Source: Isoetes taiwanensis (lineage: Eukaryota > Streptophyta > Lycopodiopsida > Isoetales > Isoetaceae). From it: 64,000 bases of DNA. The stretch is taken from positions 4,421,563-4,485,562 of the forward strand of contig JAJEKV010000014.1 in the NCBI GenBank assembly GCA_021234155.1. Direction: 5' to 3'. The position numbers were made by a program, and so were the translations under genes. This document shows positions 32,805 through 44,454 of the stretch, one piece after another (positions within the stretch are counted from its first letter, which is position 1; each line of letters opens with the position of its first letter). The notes under the pieces are model-generated. The model saw nothing but the letters and a program-made list of their open reading frames with translations, was not told the origin of the DNA and did no database searches.

Positions 32805-34370
32805 GTGAGCTTCCACAGCCACAGCCCACCCCACCTCGGGCAAACCCCAGCACAGCCTGCTGACCTCCCGCAGGCCGAGCCTGCCTGGGAAAACCAAGAA
32901 GGGCCACCAAGGAAGCGGCCCCGTGCAGACGCAATGGGCAAGGGAGAGACATCCTCCATGAAGAAGGAGGCCCAGGCCAAGGCCCACACAGCCAGGCCGG
33001 CTCGGCAGACGGAAGTTAGCTGCTCAGGCCCCACAGGGCCCCCTCCGTTGGCAGAACCTTGGGCTGCCATCCAAGCTGGGGTTGAGGCCAATAGTGCCCG
33101 CATTGCGGGCCTGGAGACGGAGATGGAGTCTGCAACATCCCACGTGTTGCGCAGACAGTTGATGATAGCAAAACAACAGATCACTGAGTTGGAGACCCAA
33201 GCACACCGGGTGGACGGTAGCATCCGCTTGGTGCACTCTGAGAGACAGCAAGACCGGAAGGTGCTCGCAGACATGCAGGCTCGCGTGGATACCCTGGACG
33301 CTGCGAGACAGGACAAGGACCGGGCAGCGCGCGAGACACTTGCAATCACGTCTCAGCTCCGTATCGAGGTCGATGAGGCCAATGCCATGGCACGAGCGCA
33401 TTGCCACACCCAGGGGCTTGAAGTTGAGGAGGCTACCGCCCAAGACAGGGTTGCAGTCGCCTTGGAAGTTAACCGTGCAAAGATCGAAGCGCCTTCGAGA
33501 AGGATTTGGCACGGACCGGAAATGCAGAGTCCGATCATTGCCCAAAGAAGGCAAGGGCCTCCGTGCGCAGACGCATGAACAATGGCGGCACCGCATGCGG
33601 GAGATGGCAAGACAGACCAAGCCTTGCAAAGAGTTGAGCCCGCACTTCGTGAGAACGTAAGCCGCAAAGACATGACACACCCAGCATCGCAAGCCCAACA
33701 ACCCGCAAGACATCAATCGTGGTCATCTGGTCAACCCAATGCCGACCGCAGCCCCACCCTCGCCATCACGCTGCGTGCCACCACCGCCGAGTGGGCCGCT
33801 GTTCTCATCTGGACCCGAGCTCGCGGAGCGCAGCGCGACGAACCACAACCTCGGTAGTTCGGGCCCGCCGAAGAGCCGGAGAGAATCTCACCCTAAGATA
33901 CACACGTATCCTTGAAGCATGCCGTTTCAGTCCACGACACGCCGTGTTACTGACCAGCCCGGTGGGGGGTCCGCCCAAGCCGCCGGGTGTGTTCACGGTT
34001 GCGGATGCACAAGTTCGAGGCCATGTCAGCGACAGGGCAAGGATACTGAAGGGCACATCTCTGTATGTGAGCCGGGATCTTACTTCAATGCAACAGGAGG
34101 CACGCAGGCGGGAGTTAGCCAGGGTCAGGGACGTCCGCCATCGACAAAATGCTGCAGCTGCACCTGCTCAGCCAAATGCTACCCCTGGCGCCCCGCCTCC
34201 CCGATCCTCCTCCGCACCCCTACAACTCCGCTTCCCCGCCAGCCCAAATCCGCCCTAGCCGCCTCGCTTCGCTTGTCCGGGTGCCGCTGCCCCATAATCC
34301 CGGTCCTCGCTCCCGGCCAGCCGGTCCATCCGTGATACACACTACACAAGCATCTCCGACCGCTCAATAG
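32805..34370 (+). pseudogene. LINE 2 ORF1 (coiled-coil RNA-binding type)
   Basis: The frame from 32805 opens with Pro/Gln-rich sequence and a basic patch (PPRKRPRAD). It then has a long heptad-rich stretch (ANSARIAGLETEMESATSHV... QQITELETQAHR...DTLDAARQDKDRAARETLA) from ~33085 to ~33480, a clear coiled coil. It breaks at 33578 and continues in other frames (TQEHEQWRHRM-like at 33560-33620; VKGTSLYVSRDLTSMQQEAR near 34040) to about 34370. Trimeric coiled-coil ORF1 proteins coat LINE RNA; this copy could not make one. An ATG at 32762 in another frame may be the original start. Confidence 0.7.
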
Positions 34371-34379
34371 GAATTGTGC

Positions 34380-37300
34380 CTCCAAGTGGTGGTGCTGAAC
34401 TGCTCGGGGTTTCCGTGGGCGTATGGGCGATAGCCTCAATTCAGTGGCCGTGGACATGGACCTCATCTTCCTCATGGAGACATGGGAACACCCAGCCACA
34501 GTCGCCGCCCGCTGCCAGTACCAAAGATTTTTCGGTGTTCAATGGTTGTACAGGAGACGTGGGCACGGTGGGGTTGCTCTACACGGGTAGCCTTGGCTCA
34601 TTTGGTTTCCCTCCGTAAGACCGGCTGCACATAACCGCTACTTGTGGGACCGAAAGTGCACCACCCTGGCGGAGATCCTCTCTTCCTAGTCGCTTGCTAT
34701 TTCCCCCATGCAGAGAGTCCCTTCTATCACATCCACTTTCGGAGTTGGGCAGATGGACCCCTATGTCGATCTATATGATGACATACAAAGAAGACAAGCG
34801 GATGGGCGTAGTCATGCTCCTTGGAGACTTCAATGCGCGGACGAGGGTGGAACAGCCATGCGACCGACCCCCTCAAGGGATGACGTCTTTGCGGTTAAGT
34901 CCCCGGAGGCGGCTTGCACACGGCACTTTCGGATGACGATTAGGTCACCCGCCGCGCACAATTGCTCTCATCCGCGGTATCTTTGACCTGCTCATATGCA
35001 ATGGCCTACCACAATGGCCCTCTTCCCACGTACACTTGCGCATTGGACAATCATAGTGGGTGCTTGTGGATGTATACCTTCTCACCATTTTCAAATGTCA
35101 AGACAGACACGGACGGGCGGAGGCCGGCTTCGGATCACCTCCTACTCTATGTGAAGCCGGGCTGGCACGGCCACCGCTATGGCCCCAAGAGCAAAGCACC
35201 TTGTCGGCCTTCGGTTTAAACTTTGGATTATGAGCGGTGGAGGGTTACGCCGACATGCTCGCAGAAGCCCTCCCCGACTGCGGGCCCACATGCTGAAGCG
35301 AAGAAACTAACCAAATTGGTTGAGCTCCTCGCAATCGGGCGCATTGTGTGCTTTGGGAGACCTCCCCACGCCGGATATCGAGGCCACAACCTTCCGCGTA
35401 ATGTGATGGTTTGATGCCGAGTGTAAGGAACGCAAAACGCCACTCTTCGGTCTCATCGCGGATCGTGACACGCTGAAGCTCAGGCCACCAGCCATTACCG
35501 CGCCTTCCCTCAAGGAAACAAAGGCAAGGTACCGACAAGGCACCAAGGAGAAATGTTCGCCTACTAGATGCCCACCCGAGAACTTTCTCTCGGCGCGGGG
35601 TACTGCGCAGCCCGGCCACGTACCTGGGGAACATCACGGTGGTGCAATGGGAGCGACCGGGAATGCCTTTATGATCCCCCGAACACCTACGATGTGCCCC
35701 CTCAACAATACGGCCCACCGGTGATCACGTAAGAAGATGTCGAAGAGGGGCGCAAAGACTGGCTAATGGGAAGGCGGCAGACTTAGACGGTGCGCAGCCG
35801 AGTTGCTCAAGTGGGCGGGACAGCCCATGGTGCCCGGCCCTGTCGCATTGTTCAACAGGCGCTGCAAGAGGGTTTTTCCCGCCATGGACCACAAGCGTGG
35901 TTGTTCCGATCTACAAGGCGGGGGACCCACACTGCCCACCAACCACCAAACCATCATGGTCGGCTCAGATTTGCCAAGTCGCGGCGCGGGCATTCTCGAA
36001 CAGCAGGTAACCCGGATGGGCGAGGCGGGAAGTCGACACTTACCCAGGCAAGCCCGCCCGGCATTTGACCATTGATCACATCTTCACACTCGGGGCCCCG
36101 GGTTGAGGACAGCAGAACCGCCGGGAGGACCTGTACCTCTTGTTTTGTGGACTTTGCAAAAGCTTTCGACCACATTCCGGGGAAAAAGTTGTGGGCATTG
36201 CACCATCCGGGCTCCCCTATGGATCTGCAGAACGCAAAGTGTCACCGCACGAGAGCTGCACAGTCGCATGCAACCTAAGGACAGCCATTTGCCGCCAAAG
36301 ATTGGAGTTAGGCAAGGTTGTCCTCTCTCACCCACACTCTTTGGACTTTACATTGACCGGTTGGAAGCCCGGCTTGCCGCCAATTGGGGGGGGGGGTACA
36401 GCTCTTGCACCCGTGTCATCCGGCAGCTCATCTATGCGATGATGTGGGCCTCTTGGCCCATACACCGAGGGCATGCGCAGGCACACCTAGATGCCCCGGA
36501 CACATTACTCGAAAGCGACGGACATGCGTGTCAACCCGCCAAGACTAAGGTGGTCCTCATATCCTCCTCATCGCCATCCAAAGACCTCCGGCCACTTATC
36601 AAGGGCGGATGGTAAAGGTCACACCCAGCTACAAGTACACGGGGGTGGAATTTACGCCCTCAATGTATTGGGATGCATCTATTCGCCTTGTGACCGAGTT
36701 GGAAGGCGTTATGCGCAATGCAAAACAATAGTCACAGTGGCGTAGCCAGTATGACTGGGGCCACCAGCACATTTGTTCCGCAACCGGTGGAGCCGGTTCT
36801 TCCATGGGGTCGGTCGGTGTGGCTTCAAATGGTGTCTTTGGCGACTTGGAACGACTTAGAGCAGGTCCGCAGGCATTTTTGACGCTGGCACTTGGGGTCA
36901 AGCCCTCGCCCATATCGATCTTGTTGCGAGGAGACGATTCATGCCCCCCGCAAACATGCGGCCCCTCGATAGACACATTGTTTATTTCCGTAGGGTGGCC
37001 CGATGGGCGCACTTCGCCTCCCGCGCTTGGCTTGGCTTACGCCAGGCGATGAGCCCGCACCGACTCGTGGCTTGTTGGAAGGACAAGAGAGCCCAGGTCG
37101 GGCGCTATTTGGAACGTAGACGACATAGGTGCGCCCAGTGCACACCTGACGCCCGGATAGGGCCGAGGGGTACTTGGGCTCTTGTTTCCCTGGGGAAGCT
37201 CTGGGACCACCATGCTCGAACAGTAAAGATGGCACACTACAAACAAAGACATAAACCCCACCGGTTTGAGGCCCACGGCTCTACCCGTTCTCGCCACCCA

Positions 37301-37608
37301 TGAAGAAGCACGGATCATCGCGTCCCATTCGAACAGGGCCCACCATCTTCGGCTTGAGATGGGTCAAGGGTTGGAGAGCCGCCAGACAAAGCTTTGTCGG
37401 TGTTGCCGGCGGGGTTGTTGAGGATGAAAGCCATGCCTTCCAGAGCTGTCCAGCCTATAGTCAGATTCGGGCTCGCTACGTTCTCTTGATGCGACGTGGT
37501 CTGCCCCTGCACGAGCTACTCAGTACGCCGTCAGTTCGATCCCTTGGCTCCTATCTCCAAGAGGTTTTGGATCTGCGGACTCACCTCTGCCCCCGGGCAC
37601 CTATCTGA
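34380..37608 (+). pseudogene. LINE 2 ORF2 (endonuclease and reverse transcriptase), decayed
   Basis: VVLNCSG (34387) opens the endonuclease and MLLGDFNARTR lies at ~34815. Reverse-transcriptase motifs follow: FVDFAKAFDHIPGKKLW (36146), VRQGCPLSPTLFGLYIDRLEA (36310) and IRQLIYAMMWA (36420), where a 1-base loss destroys the YADD site. Then come LACGVKPSP-like and SFVGVAGGVVEDESHAFQSCPAYSQIRARY (37400-37480), the C-terminal Cys/His motif region, ending at RSLGSYLQEVLDLRTHLCPR. Multiple frames are used. Confidence 0.85.
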
Positions 37609-37689
37609 GGTGCCGGGAATTCATCATTACATCAACATGAAATCGAGAAAAACAAAAAATGATAAAAAAGATGAGCAACCCAAAGATAC

Positions 37690-38025
37690 GCTTCATAAAT
37701 CTTGATTCGTCCTTCTTGAATATTGCCTGCTTATCGGGGGTCACTCACATTTCCACATGCATGAATGACACCTCGTGAGCCACTAATGTTTTCCCAAAAT
37801 GACTAGGCAATACCCTAAATGAAGTGAGCCTTTCTAATGTTCATGTTGAGTATAAGGTTCCGATTGTGGTCTCAGCAGGTGTAGCATTAAAAGTCTGCCC
37901 GATTTCTTTGTACACTAAAGGGAACAGTGTTTCATCAGCCCTTTCTAATATGGCAGCTAGATTGATTAAAACAACTGAGATCGACGTTCCCCATAATACC
38001 TTCATTTTGAAGGCAAATGGTAATT
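37690..38025 (-). pseudogene. MFS transporter exon fragment
   Basis: On the minus strand from ~38010: MKVLWGTSISVVLINLAAIL followed by ERADETLFPLVYKEIGQTFN and AETTIGTL. This matches the first membrane segment of plant MFS proteins of the type NLAGIMERADESLLPGVYKEVG. It then continues, with a stop, into RLTSFRVLP and ends at ATG|GTGAGT. It is a single exon of a multi-membrane-span transporter, isolated here, and the first fragment of the same-strand mosaic that continues to ~51.1 kb. Confidence 0.5.
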
Positions 38026-38039
38026 GACGCTTTCAGGAG

Positions 38040-38480
38040 AATAAATAAATGTTTAAAGGAAACGAATTTCTTATGATCAGACTTTCACATAAAACCTCTA
38101 ACCTTTGGAATTCCTCTTTCCAAGGCTTAGATGCAAGTATTGACCAAAACTTATAAGTATGTTGGAAAATCCTCTGGATTTTGCAGTCGAAACTTGGCTC
38201 TGAACTCTCTGGAAGGATCAGACCGATTGTAGGGTAAACTCACAGAAACTATATGACTCAGTTTTTGAACCTTGTAAAACAAAAACTACTCTGTTCACTT
38301 ATCTACAAGAGTTTCTCGTATTGACATACCCACTGATCCAGAAGCATGAGAAGAATGCACCCAGTAGAGGTGGATAAAGAGGGATACTCCATCAGAAAGA
38401 TCCAGTTCTGTTACCCATGGATTGAGCTGAATATCAGAGATCTGAAAACGTGTGCGCCGAGGAGCCGTGAATGGGGCTGG
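38040..38480. other. Unassigned stretch
   Basis: Possible short coding remnants on the minus strand near 38160-38250 (DPSREFRAKFRLQNPEDFP) cannot be assigned to a family. Nothing else is seen. Confidence 0.3.
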
Positions 38481-38482
38481 AT

Positions 38483-38612
38483 GACCGAGAGTTTACATGC
38501 AGCAGCCAGTTTGGAGCAGTCACCAGCATATGCTAGACATATCCTGGCATATACTTGGATATGCCCACATACCCACATAAACGAGGGTTTGCCCCCCTAG
38601 GGGCAACCCAAA
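38483..38612 (+). repeat. 130-bp repeat, left copy (hairpin end)
   Basis: Matches 51096-51225 in the same orientation: AGTTTGGAGCAGTCA, then ATATGC-rich sequence, then a terminal hairpin GGGTTTGCCCC/GGGGCAACCC followed by AAAAAT. The two copies bracket the gene-fragment mosaic. Confidence 0.75.
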
Positions 38613-38619
38613 AATATAT

Positions 38620-39539
38620 ATAATAAATAAAATCATTAGCTGTATTTCTTGAAACTTTGGAGTATATCACTAGATTTATTATACGATATACCTAACTTGT
38701 AGGAACATACCCCACATATGAGGGTTGCTATGCACGGCCTACATGCAGGCACGAATCGTGAATAATCCCATCTAATAGTTCTCTGTGGCCAAAGCCACCC
38801 CTCGTGCCCTCGTGTGAATATATCCTAGATATTAACGATGTAAATTTTCAAATGGACATAGGAATGAAACGTTGAGTGTAATTATGATGTACGTTGTTCT
38901 CTAGGTAGGCCATGCTCATGAAAGACTAAATCGCCTAATCAAACCAGAGTCGCATCTATGTTGGTGTAGTATTAATTCTACGAGGAAAAAGTACCTTCAA
39001 CATTAGGCCAAACATGTGGGGCAAGGTATATGGTAAGACCCAAATGCATTAATACAATACAGATTATCCTCAATAATTAAATGACGTATGATGTTATGAA
39101 CTTCTTTTCCCAAATCACTTCATTACTTTTAGTTTCCTATGACACTATGTTCAGGATTGGGCACAACAATGTTGGGGGATAGTAGTTTGTTTAGAAAAAA
39201 CCAATTTGCCATCATTGTGAAGAACCTCATGAGAAAATAACACATTGGTTAATACATGGTTTTATAGATAGATAGATAGATAGATAGTAACCAAAATCGA
39301 TTTAGAACTAGGCTAAACTACTGTTTATATCAATTATGGCATAGTGTCGATATGCCATGAATCACTAAAAGAGGGATAACGCCCTGGCCGAGGGTATTAT
39401 GCAAAAAAAAAATTGAGGGCCATTTTGTTACATTATCTGGCCAATGGCATCTGTTTGAAGAAATGTATCCCAACGTAGAGTTGACTGATGTAATAAGTGA
39501 CCATTATTACTTAATGCTACAAAATGCAAATGCATAAAA
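38620..39539. other. Non-genic AT-rich stretch with a (GATA)n run
   Basis: No gene seen. (GATA)n lies at about 39265-39287. Confidence 0.45.
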
Positions 39540-40039
39540 CATGCCTAAGTGCCCTTAGACTGCATTCAACAAGGGTGCATTAGCAGATAGCAAATCTTGT
39601 TCTTATTGTGATGGAGGCGTCGAGATGAGTTCTGTCATGTCCTCCCTACATAATATATCAGTGGGATCTTCATCCTCAATATATCACACCATTACCCTTC
39701 TCTTATTCACCCGCTTGTAAATATTTGCAAACATGTTTAATATCCATCTCTCTTTGAGCTTAAACCTTTTTGTGAGATTACCTTACAGAAAAGTCATTAC
39801 CTCATCTTCAGTTAGGTGGGGGGCTAAAGGATTCTCATTTGCACATGTCACTTTACAGGCAAAACCTTAGCTCTTTGCAGCAAACAAACAACCATAGATA
39901 TCCACAGTTAAACTTTGGAGGACAAAGAAATGCTCATGCTGAGGCTCACCTTTCCAGTAAATCCAAAATTCATTGGAATGTCATCTGTGGCTTATAGCAT
40001 CATACGCATCTGCTCGGGAGCAGGTGTGCAGGTAGTTGC
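39540..40039 (+). repeat. 500-bp direct repeat, copy A
   Basis: Nearly identical to 41275-41759 (copy B), apart from a 17-bp segment present only here (near 39833) and point changes. It contains the downstream part of a urease exon and its following intron on the minus strand. Confidence 0.9.
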
Positions 40040-40090
40040 ACATGTCCCATGTGCTGGACCAGTCCCTCCACCAATTAATGTATTCAGTCC
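39950..40090 (-). pseudogene. Urease exon fragment, copy A (nonsense mutation)
   Basis: On the minus strand: [23 protein letters not shown]-type PEQMRMML, a stop, then [20 protein letters not shown]. This is the highly conserved catalytic-domain segment of the nickel enzyme urease (GGGTGPAxGTxATTCTPGP...MLxATDDxPxNFGFTGK), ending at a proper donor site. CAA (Gln) has become TAA here, while copy B keeps CAA. No neighbouring urease exon is present. Confidence 0.8.
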
Positions 40091-40273
40091 TGTCCACCAA
40101 ATTCGCAACTGTTGGATGTCCACCTTTACTTACCAACAAGCAAAAGTGGTGGCATATGACGATTATTCAAACGTTGCTTTGTTTGTTTGCTTTGTTTATA
40201 TTACCTACATATGTAGAAGAAAAGATTGCCAAATGCGACCACCTATTTAAAAAAAATGAAATTCCATCCTTAC

Positions 40274-41160
40274 CATATGCAGGTGCATTTTTTATGATAT
40301 CTAGCAATATGTTATAGCCATCTATATACACGAAGACTGCCCCTAGAAGCTCTTCCAACATTAGCTTTAAGCCTCCATTGAAGACCTTTGCATGCCCATT
40401 TAGATCTTCTATGCATTCCCCTGCCTTGCTTTTTTGAGCAATTTGTGATGGTATACACCCTATTGGTCCCAAATTTGACACTGTTACGACTCGCGCTCCC
40501 AAATTATAGAGCTCCTATTATGCAAAACAACCCTTAAAACACAACATTCTGAGCCCAATTCTGTAACTTAATTAATAGGACACATACCTTTAACTGTTCT
40601 CTAAATGTGGAAATAAGCAAGAAATTGTACTGGTCTGGTTTGTACTGCCTGGCCCTCCTTGCAAAGAGAAGCAGGTAGTTGTTGATGTAGTCATTTCCAC
40701 CAATTGTGAAGGAATAGATTGCACTTGATATAAGCTTTTGTGCGGCCTCTTCGCCTATCAAGGAGATCAAACTGGTTTTGTATTGTTTGAAGAGGTCATA
40801 TTGTTAAGGCACTGTGAGGCGTAATCTATACAAATTCAGAGACAATAGAATCAAAAGCTAATCCAAATTGAACTATGTAATACATGTCTGCACACTAACG
40901 TAGAACTTCTTAAAGAGAAACCAGATGTGAAAAAACATATCCTTAACAAGAGAAGCATTCAGCTTTAAAATGTGGCGCCAAGATATAGAGATGAGAGAAA
41001 AGGAATAATTAAAAGAGAAGTTATTACAACTTACAGATATTGTTCCTGTATCATTCAGCATTCCTGCGCCAGCAGAGGCAAAATTTGCACCCCTCAGCAG
41101 ATTTGCTCCTTTTGCATCAGGGTCGAGAATTGGAAGAATGGGCGGGTCACCCATCAATTC
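40274..41160 (-). pseudogene. GDSL esterase/lipase, three internal exons
   Basis: Exon at 41160-41035: YELMGDPPILPILDPDA and KGANLLRGANFASAGAGMLN (block with the conserved Gly/Asn), ending at TCT|GTAAGT. Exon at ~40825-40588: LFKQYKTSLISLIGEEA...FTIGGNDYINNYL (GGND block III), with an in-frame TAA near 40812. Exon at ~40515-40274: LGARVVTVSNLGPIGCIPSQ and NGHAKVFNGGLKLMLEEL, ending ATG|GTAAGG. Plant GDSL lipases are secreted serine hydrolases. The first exon with the GDS catalytic Ser and the last exon with the Asp-x-x-His pair are absent, so this is a captured middle segment with introns kept. Confidence 0.8.
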
Positions 41161-41274
41161 ATATCTAGATTCACAAATAGACCCTTAAAACCGACATCCT
41201 CATAGAAACTTCTAGAGTAGAAATGCAGAACAAAAGAACAGAAAACAGATTGTAGAATCCGGTTACCCGGTTTA

Positions 41275-41759
41275 CGTGCCTAAATGCCCTTAGACCTGCA
41301 TTGAACAAGGGTGCATTAGCAGATAGCAAATTCTGTTCTTATTGTGATGGAGGCGTCGAGAGTAGTTCTCTCATGTCCTCCCTACATAATATATCAGTGG
41401 GATCTTCATCCTCAATATATCACACCATTACCCTTCTCTTATTCACCCACTTGTAAATATTTGCAAACATGTTTAATATCCATCTCTCTTTGAGCTTAAA
41501 CCTTTTTGTAAGATTACCTTACAGAAAAGTCATTAGCTCATCTTCAGTTAGGTGGGGGGCTAAAGGATCACTTTACAGGCAAAACCTTGGCTCTTTGCAG
41601 CAAACAAACAACCATAGATATCTACAGTTAAACTTTGGAGGACAAAGAAATGCTCATGCTGAGGCTCACCTTTCCAGTAAATCCAAAATTCATTGGAATG
41701 TCATCTGTGGCTTGTAGCATCATACGCATCTGCTCGGGAGTAGGTGTGCAGGTAGTTGC
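41275..41759 (+). repeat. 500-bp direct repeat, copy B
   Basis: Second copy of 39540-40039, 1.7 kb away in the same orientation, with the GDSL fragment between. Just left of it, 41229-41272 matches 51027-51070 (AGAACAGAAAACAGATTGTA + GAATCCG), linking this place to the SCPL/PPR mosaic. Confidence 0.9.
41670..41759 (-). pseudogene. Urease exon fragment, copy B
   Basis: [20 protein letters not shown] followed by [10 protein letters not shown] and the same GTGAGC donor as copy A. Upstream of ATTCT the sequence is no longer urease but joins the SEC24 pseudogene, so the junction lies inside the exon. Confidence 0.75.
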
Positions 41760-41819
41760 CCTGCCCAACCAAATGTCAGTATTAAAGGAAGCACATTATA
41801 CTGATAAATGGAAGAGTCT

Positions 41820-42965
41820 TCCAGAAGCACGTACCTGCAACAAGAATTCATCAATCCGAAACAATGATGGATAGATGAGCTTTAGAAGTCAAGAACAGGA
41901 CATTGTCATAATTTCATAGCCAGCCACACGACGTTCATCTGGGTGAGCATCCAAGAAGCCTCCTCGCAATGCCAAGCTCTTGCAGAGGCACAGTATGTAA
42001 AGTGGAAGTAGTTTCAACGATTCTGGTAAACGTCCCATTAACTGATGTTTCACAGCATACAGATTATGGTATTCCTATAGTGCATTAACCAAACGCGTCT
42101 GTAGACTCTGACGAGCATCCTCTAATTTTGTTGTCAATGATTTGTCAATTGTTCATATCAAACATTCATCTCAGTTTACAGATTAACATCTCATCTCAAT
42201 TTTCTAATTTAAGGTATAAATTGCCAACAATACAATAATCAATAAGCCATGTCAAGAGCTGAGAACCTGTTACAATTATCAATAGAGTAAAAACTTTACC
42301 AAGCCTGCTCAGAACGCCAACAACTGCACCTGCATCAGCAACCCGATACATTTCACTCAGATCACTGACCACTGGAGCAGCTAGTATATGAACTCTGATG
42401 TGTCTCTCACCCACAGAAGATGTATATCTATGCCACCATACATGAAGGAATACACATAAACATAAACATACCTTATATAATAAAGGAATAATGCCAATAG
42501 GAAGCAGTTACCCAAATAATGATAACTTGAATTGAAGGATACAACAAAGCAACTTGGAAATAGACAGTTTGACTTGTCAACAATATATCTTCTAATGCAA
42601 ACTGGACTGCAAATGTTTTATCACAATCCACTGCTGGAAGGGATAATAGATCTGAGCTCCTGAGCATGAAATGACCATGGAAACTAGAATACTTGATCCC
42701 TGTTTTAGAGGACAGACACATAAGCAACGTTTGACTTAAAAACACAGTGCAGAAGGAAGACATGAAAGAATCTGTGTTCAATGATCTGTGATACCTTTCC
42801 CACAACGAGTACGTATAACAGCCTCCCAAGCTGTTTCCCTCTCTAAATCCCTGACAAGCTCATATCTGAATTTCTCTCCATCAGAAGCTTCCTGAAATCT
42901 TTGAGGTTTAAAAACCTTAAAAGAGTCCCTAGAAACAATATGAAAACCTTTAGTAGATTGCAAAG
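41820..42965 (-). pseudogene. SEC24 (COPII coat) 3' half, pseudogene
   Basis: Four exons in order: ~42963-42795 (GEKFRYELVRDLERETAWEA + VIRTRCGKG); 42699-42543 (IKYSSFHGHFMLRSSDLL, CDKTFAVQFALEDILLTSQT); 42427-42301 (TSSVGERHIRVHILAAPVVS, DLSEMYRVADAGAVVGVLSR); ~42150-41840 (TTKLEDARQSLQTRLVNAL, stop, EYHNLYAVKHQLMGRLPESL + KLLPLY, RGGFLDAHPDERRVAGYEIM, stop, LLKLIYPSLFRIDEFLLQ). These are the beta-sandwich and helical domains of the cargo-binding COPII subunit SEC24. Introns join in phase, so this came from genomic DNA. Two premature stops (near 42075 and 41900) and absence of the zinc-finger/trunk part and the gelsolin domain make it non-functional. Confidence 0.85.
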
Positions 42966-43042
42966 CAGGTATAGTTCTTTTCTATTTTATTTCATCTTTT
43001 AAATTTCATGCCAATGATGTGATCTTACCTAAAATTATACTT

Positions 43043-43090
43043 ACAAGAAATTTATCGCGGCGGCCAAGGCCGCCGCGAACATTTCTCTTT
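43043..43090. repeat. CACTA-like end with perfect GC palindrome, copy 1
   Basis: TTACAAGAAATTTATCG is followed by CGCGGCGGCC AA GGCCGCCGCG (43056-43077, 10-bp perfect arms) and AACATTTCT, which pairs with AGAAAT. It resembles plant CACTA termini (CACTACAAGAAA plus GCGGC-type subterminal motifs). Confidence 0.5.
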
Positions 43091-43246
43091 CCCTACTCCC
43101 TTGCGCATAGATAGGCAAGTATTCCGTTGGTAGATGAGTATTTCGTGTAGAATAGGCGACTATTCCTCTGGTAAGTGAGGACTTCGTTGTTTTCAAACCT
43201 GATGACTGCAACTAACTGATGCCATTTACACAGTATATTTTCAAAG

Positions 43247-43293
43247 AAGCAAGAAATTTATCGCAGCGGCCAAGGCTGCCGCGAACATTTCTC
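43247..43293. repeat. CACTA-like end, copy 2
   Basis: AGCAAGAAATTTATCGCAGC followed by GGCCAAGGCTGCCGCG and AACATTTCTC, in the same orientation as copy 1 and ~205 bp away. The core is slightly diverged. Confidence 0.5.
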
Positions 43294-43299
43294 TTTTCA

Positions 43300-44440
43300 A
43301 ATTGCACTAGGGGGGATTTGTGTCAACTTGGAACTGGGGTGGGAAACATCTTAAACTGGATCTCAAACCATGACGCTCAGACTGCTCAAACAATGGGATT
43401 CAAAATGCGAGATTCACCTCGAGAGTTTCGTGTGTGTTTTAGAAGATCTTAAAAGGACATGGTTGCATGGTTATTGGGTTTCTAATAAATCTAAAAAAAT
43501 GCTATTATAATGTCTTCTTTAATCACGATCTCAAGTCATCAGATTAGGGTACCCTCCAACCACTGTTGATCAGATGTTTCTTAATGGCTCATTCAATGAG
43601 GCAGGATCACCTTTTTCAATATCATTTCTATCTTTGTTATGTAAGTCCCATGTTTTGCATCTTCCTTATTCTTAACGGTTTAGAAAAAGTACACATTGTT
43701 TTCTCAATTCTTAGTTTTATTCTTTTCATGAGATTGTTTTCATGAGAACCTTTCCTGTTTTGCTTGTATCGCCTTTCCTATTTTGCTTGTATCGTGTTGG
43801 ATGTATGTTGCTGATATTTTTTGTGCTTATGTTGCATATGCATGTTTGCATCTTTTTCAAGAGGATTAACATTATTCCAACATGTGTGCATGACAGAGAA
43901 GAAATTTAACAATGCAAATCTTCACTTCTAGCATTAAAAGAGCCTTTTCTCATGAATCAGAAAAATTTGCTCAATGCAACCATGTTCAAAGAGCTGCAAT
44001 ATTAAAAAAGAAACGAGTTAATCATTACGAGACATTATGTGTATAGTAAAGAACAATTGCCCGTCCTTTACCATGCTGCTACAAAGATAAACTCCTTTGA
44101 TATTCCATAGCAAAATTACCTTCATAGGGAAAATACCATGCAAAATATTTGCCATTTTATTTTTCTGTAGATATAGATGACAACAAGTGAAGTAGTCTAA
44201 GATAAAACAAAGTCAGTTGAGAACATCAAGTAGGATAAAGAAAAGAGAACTGGCTTATGTTCTTCCTTTGAGGAGTCAATGTATGTTGTCTGTGCAAGCC
44301 CCTTAAGTTAACTACACATAATGTTTCATGTGCTTATCGGGCACTTGCCTCCCAATTCTCTTCTCAGATATTCGACCATATTCCTATTACTTAAGCCATA
44401 CTAGAATATAATACAAATAAGATTCAACAAGTCTATCTAA
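43300..44440. other. Non-genic stretch
   Basis: AT-rich. No coding similarity was recognised on either strand. Confidence 0.4.
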
Positions 44441-44454
44441 TAAGAAAGAAACAA

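Larger units (their letters stand above)
32762..37625 (+). mobile_element. LINE 2: decayed non-LTR retrotransposon, same family as LINE 1
   Basis: Plus-strand, GC-rich element with ORF1 (coiled coil), endonuclease, reverse transcriptase and C-terminal region in order. Similarity to LINE 3 stops at GGTGCCGGGAATTCAT (~37625), so the structured 3' UTR and tail seen in the relatives are missing here. Many frameshifts are present. Confidence 0.85.

Noticed and set aside
39915-40250. Plus-strand frame over the urease exon, and similar antisense frames over SEC24, PHO1 and RPA1 exons
   Set aside because: They are antisense shadows of recognisable minus-strand exons.
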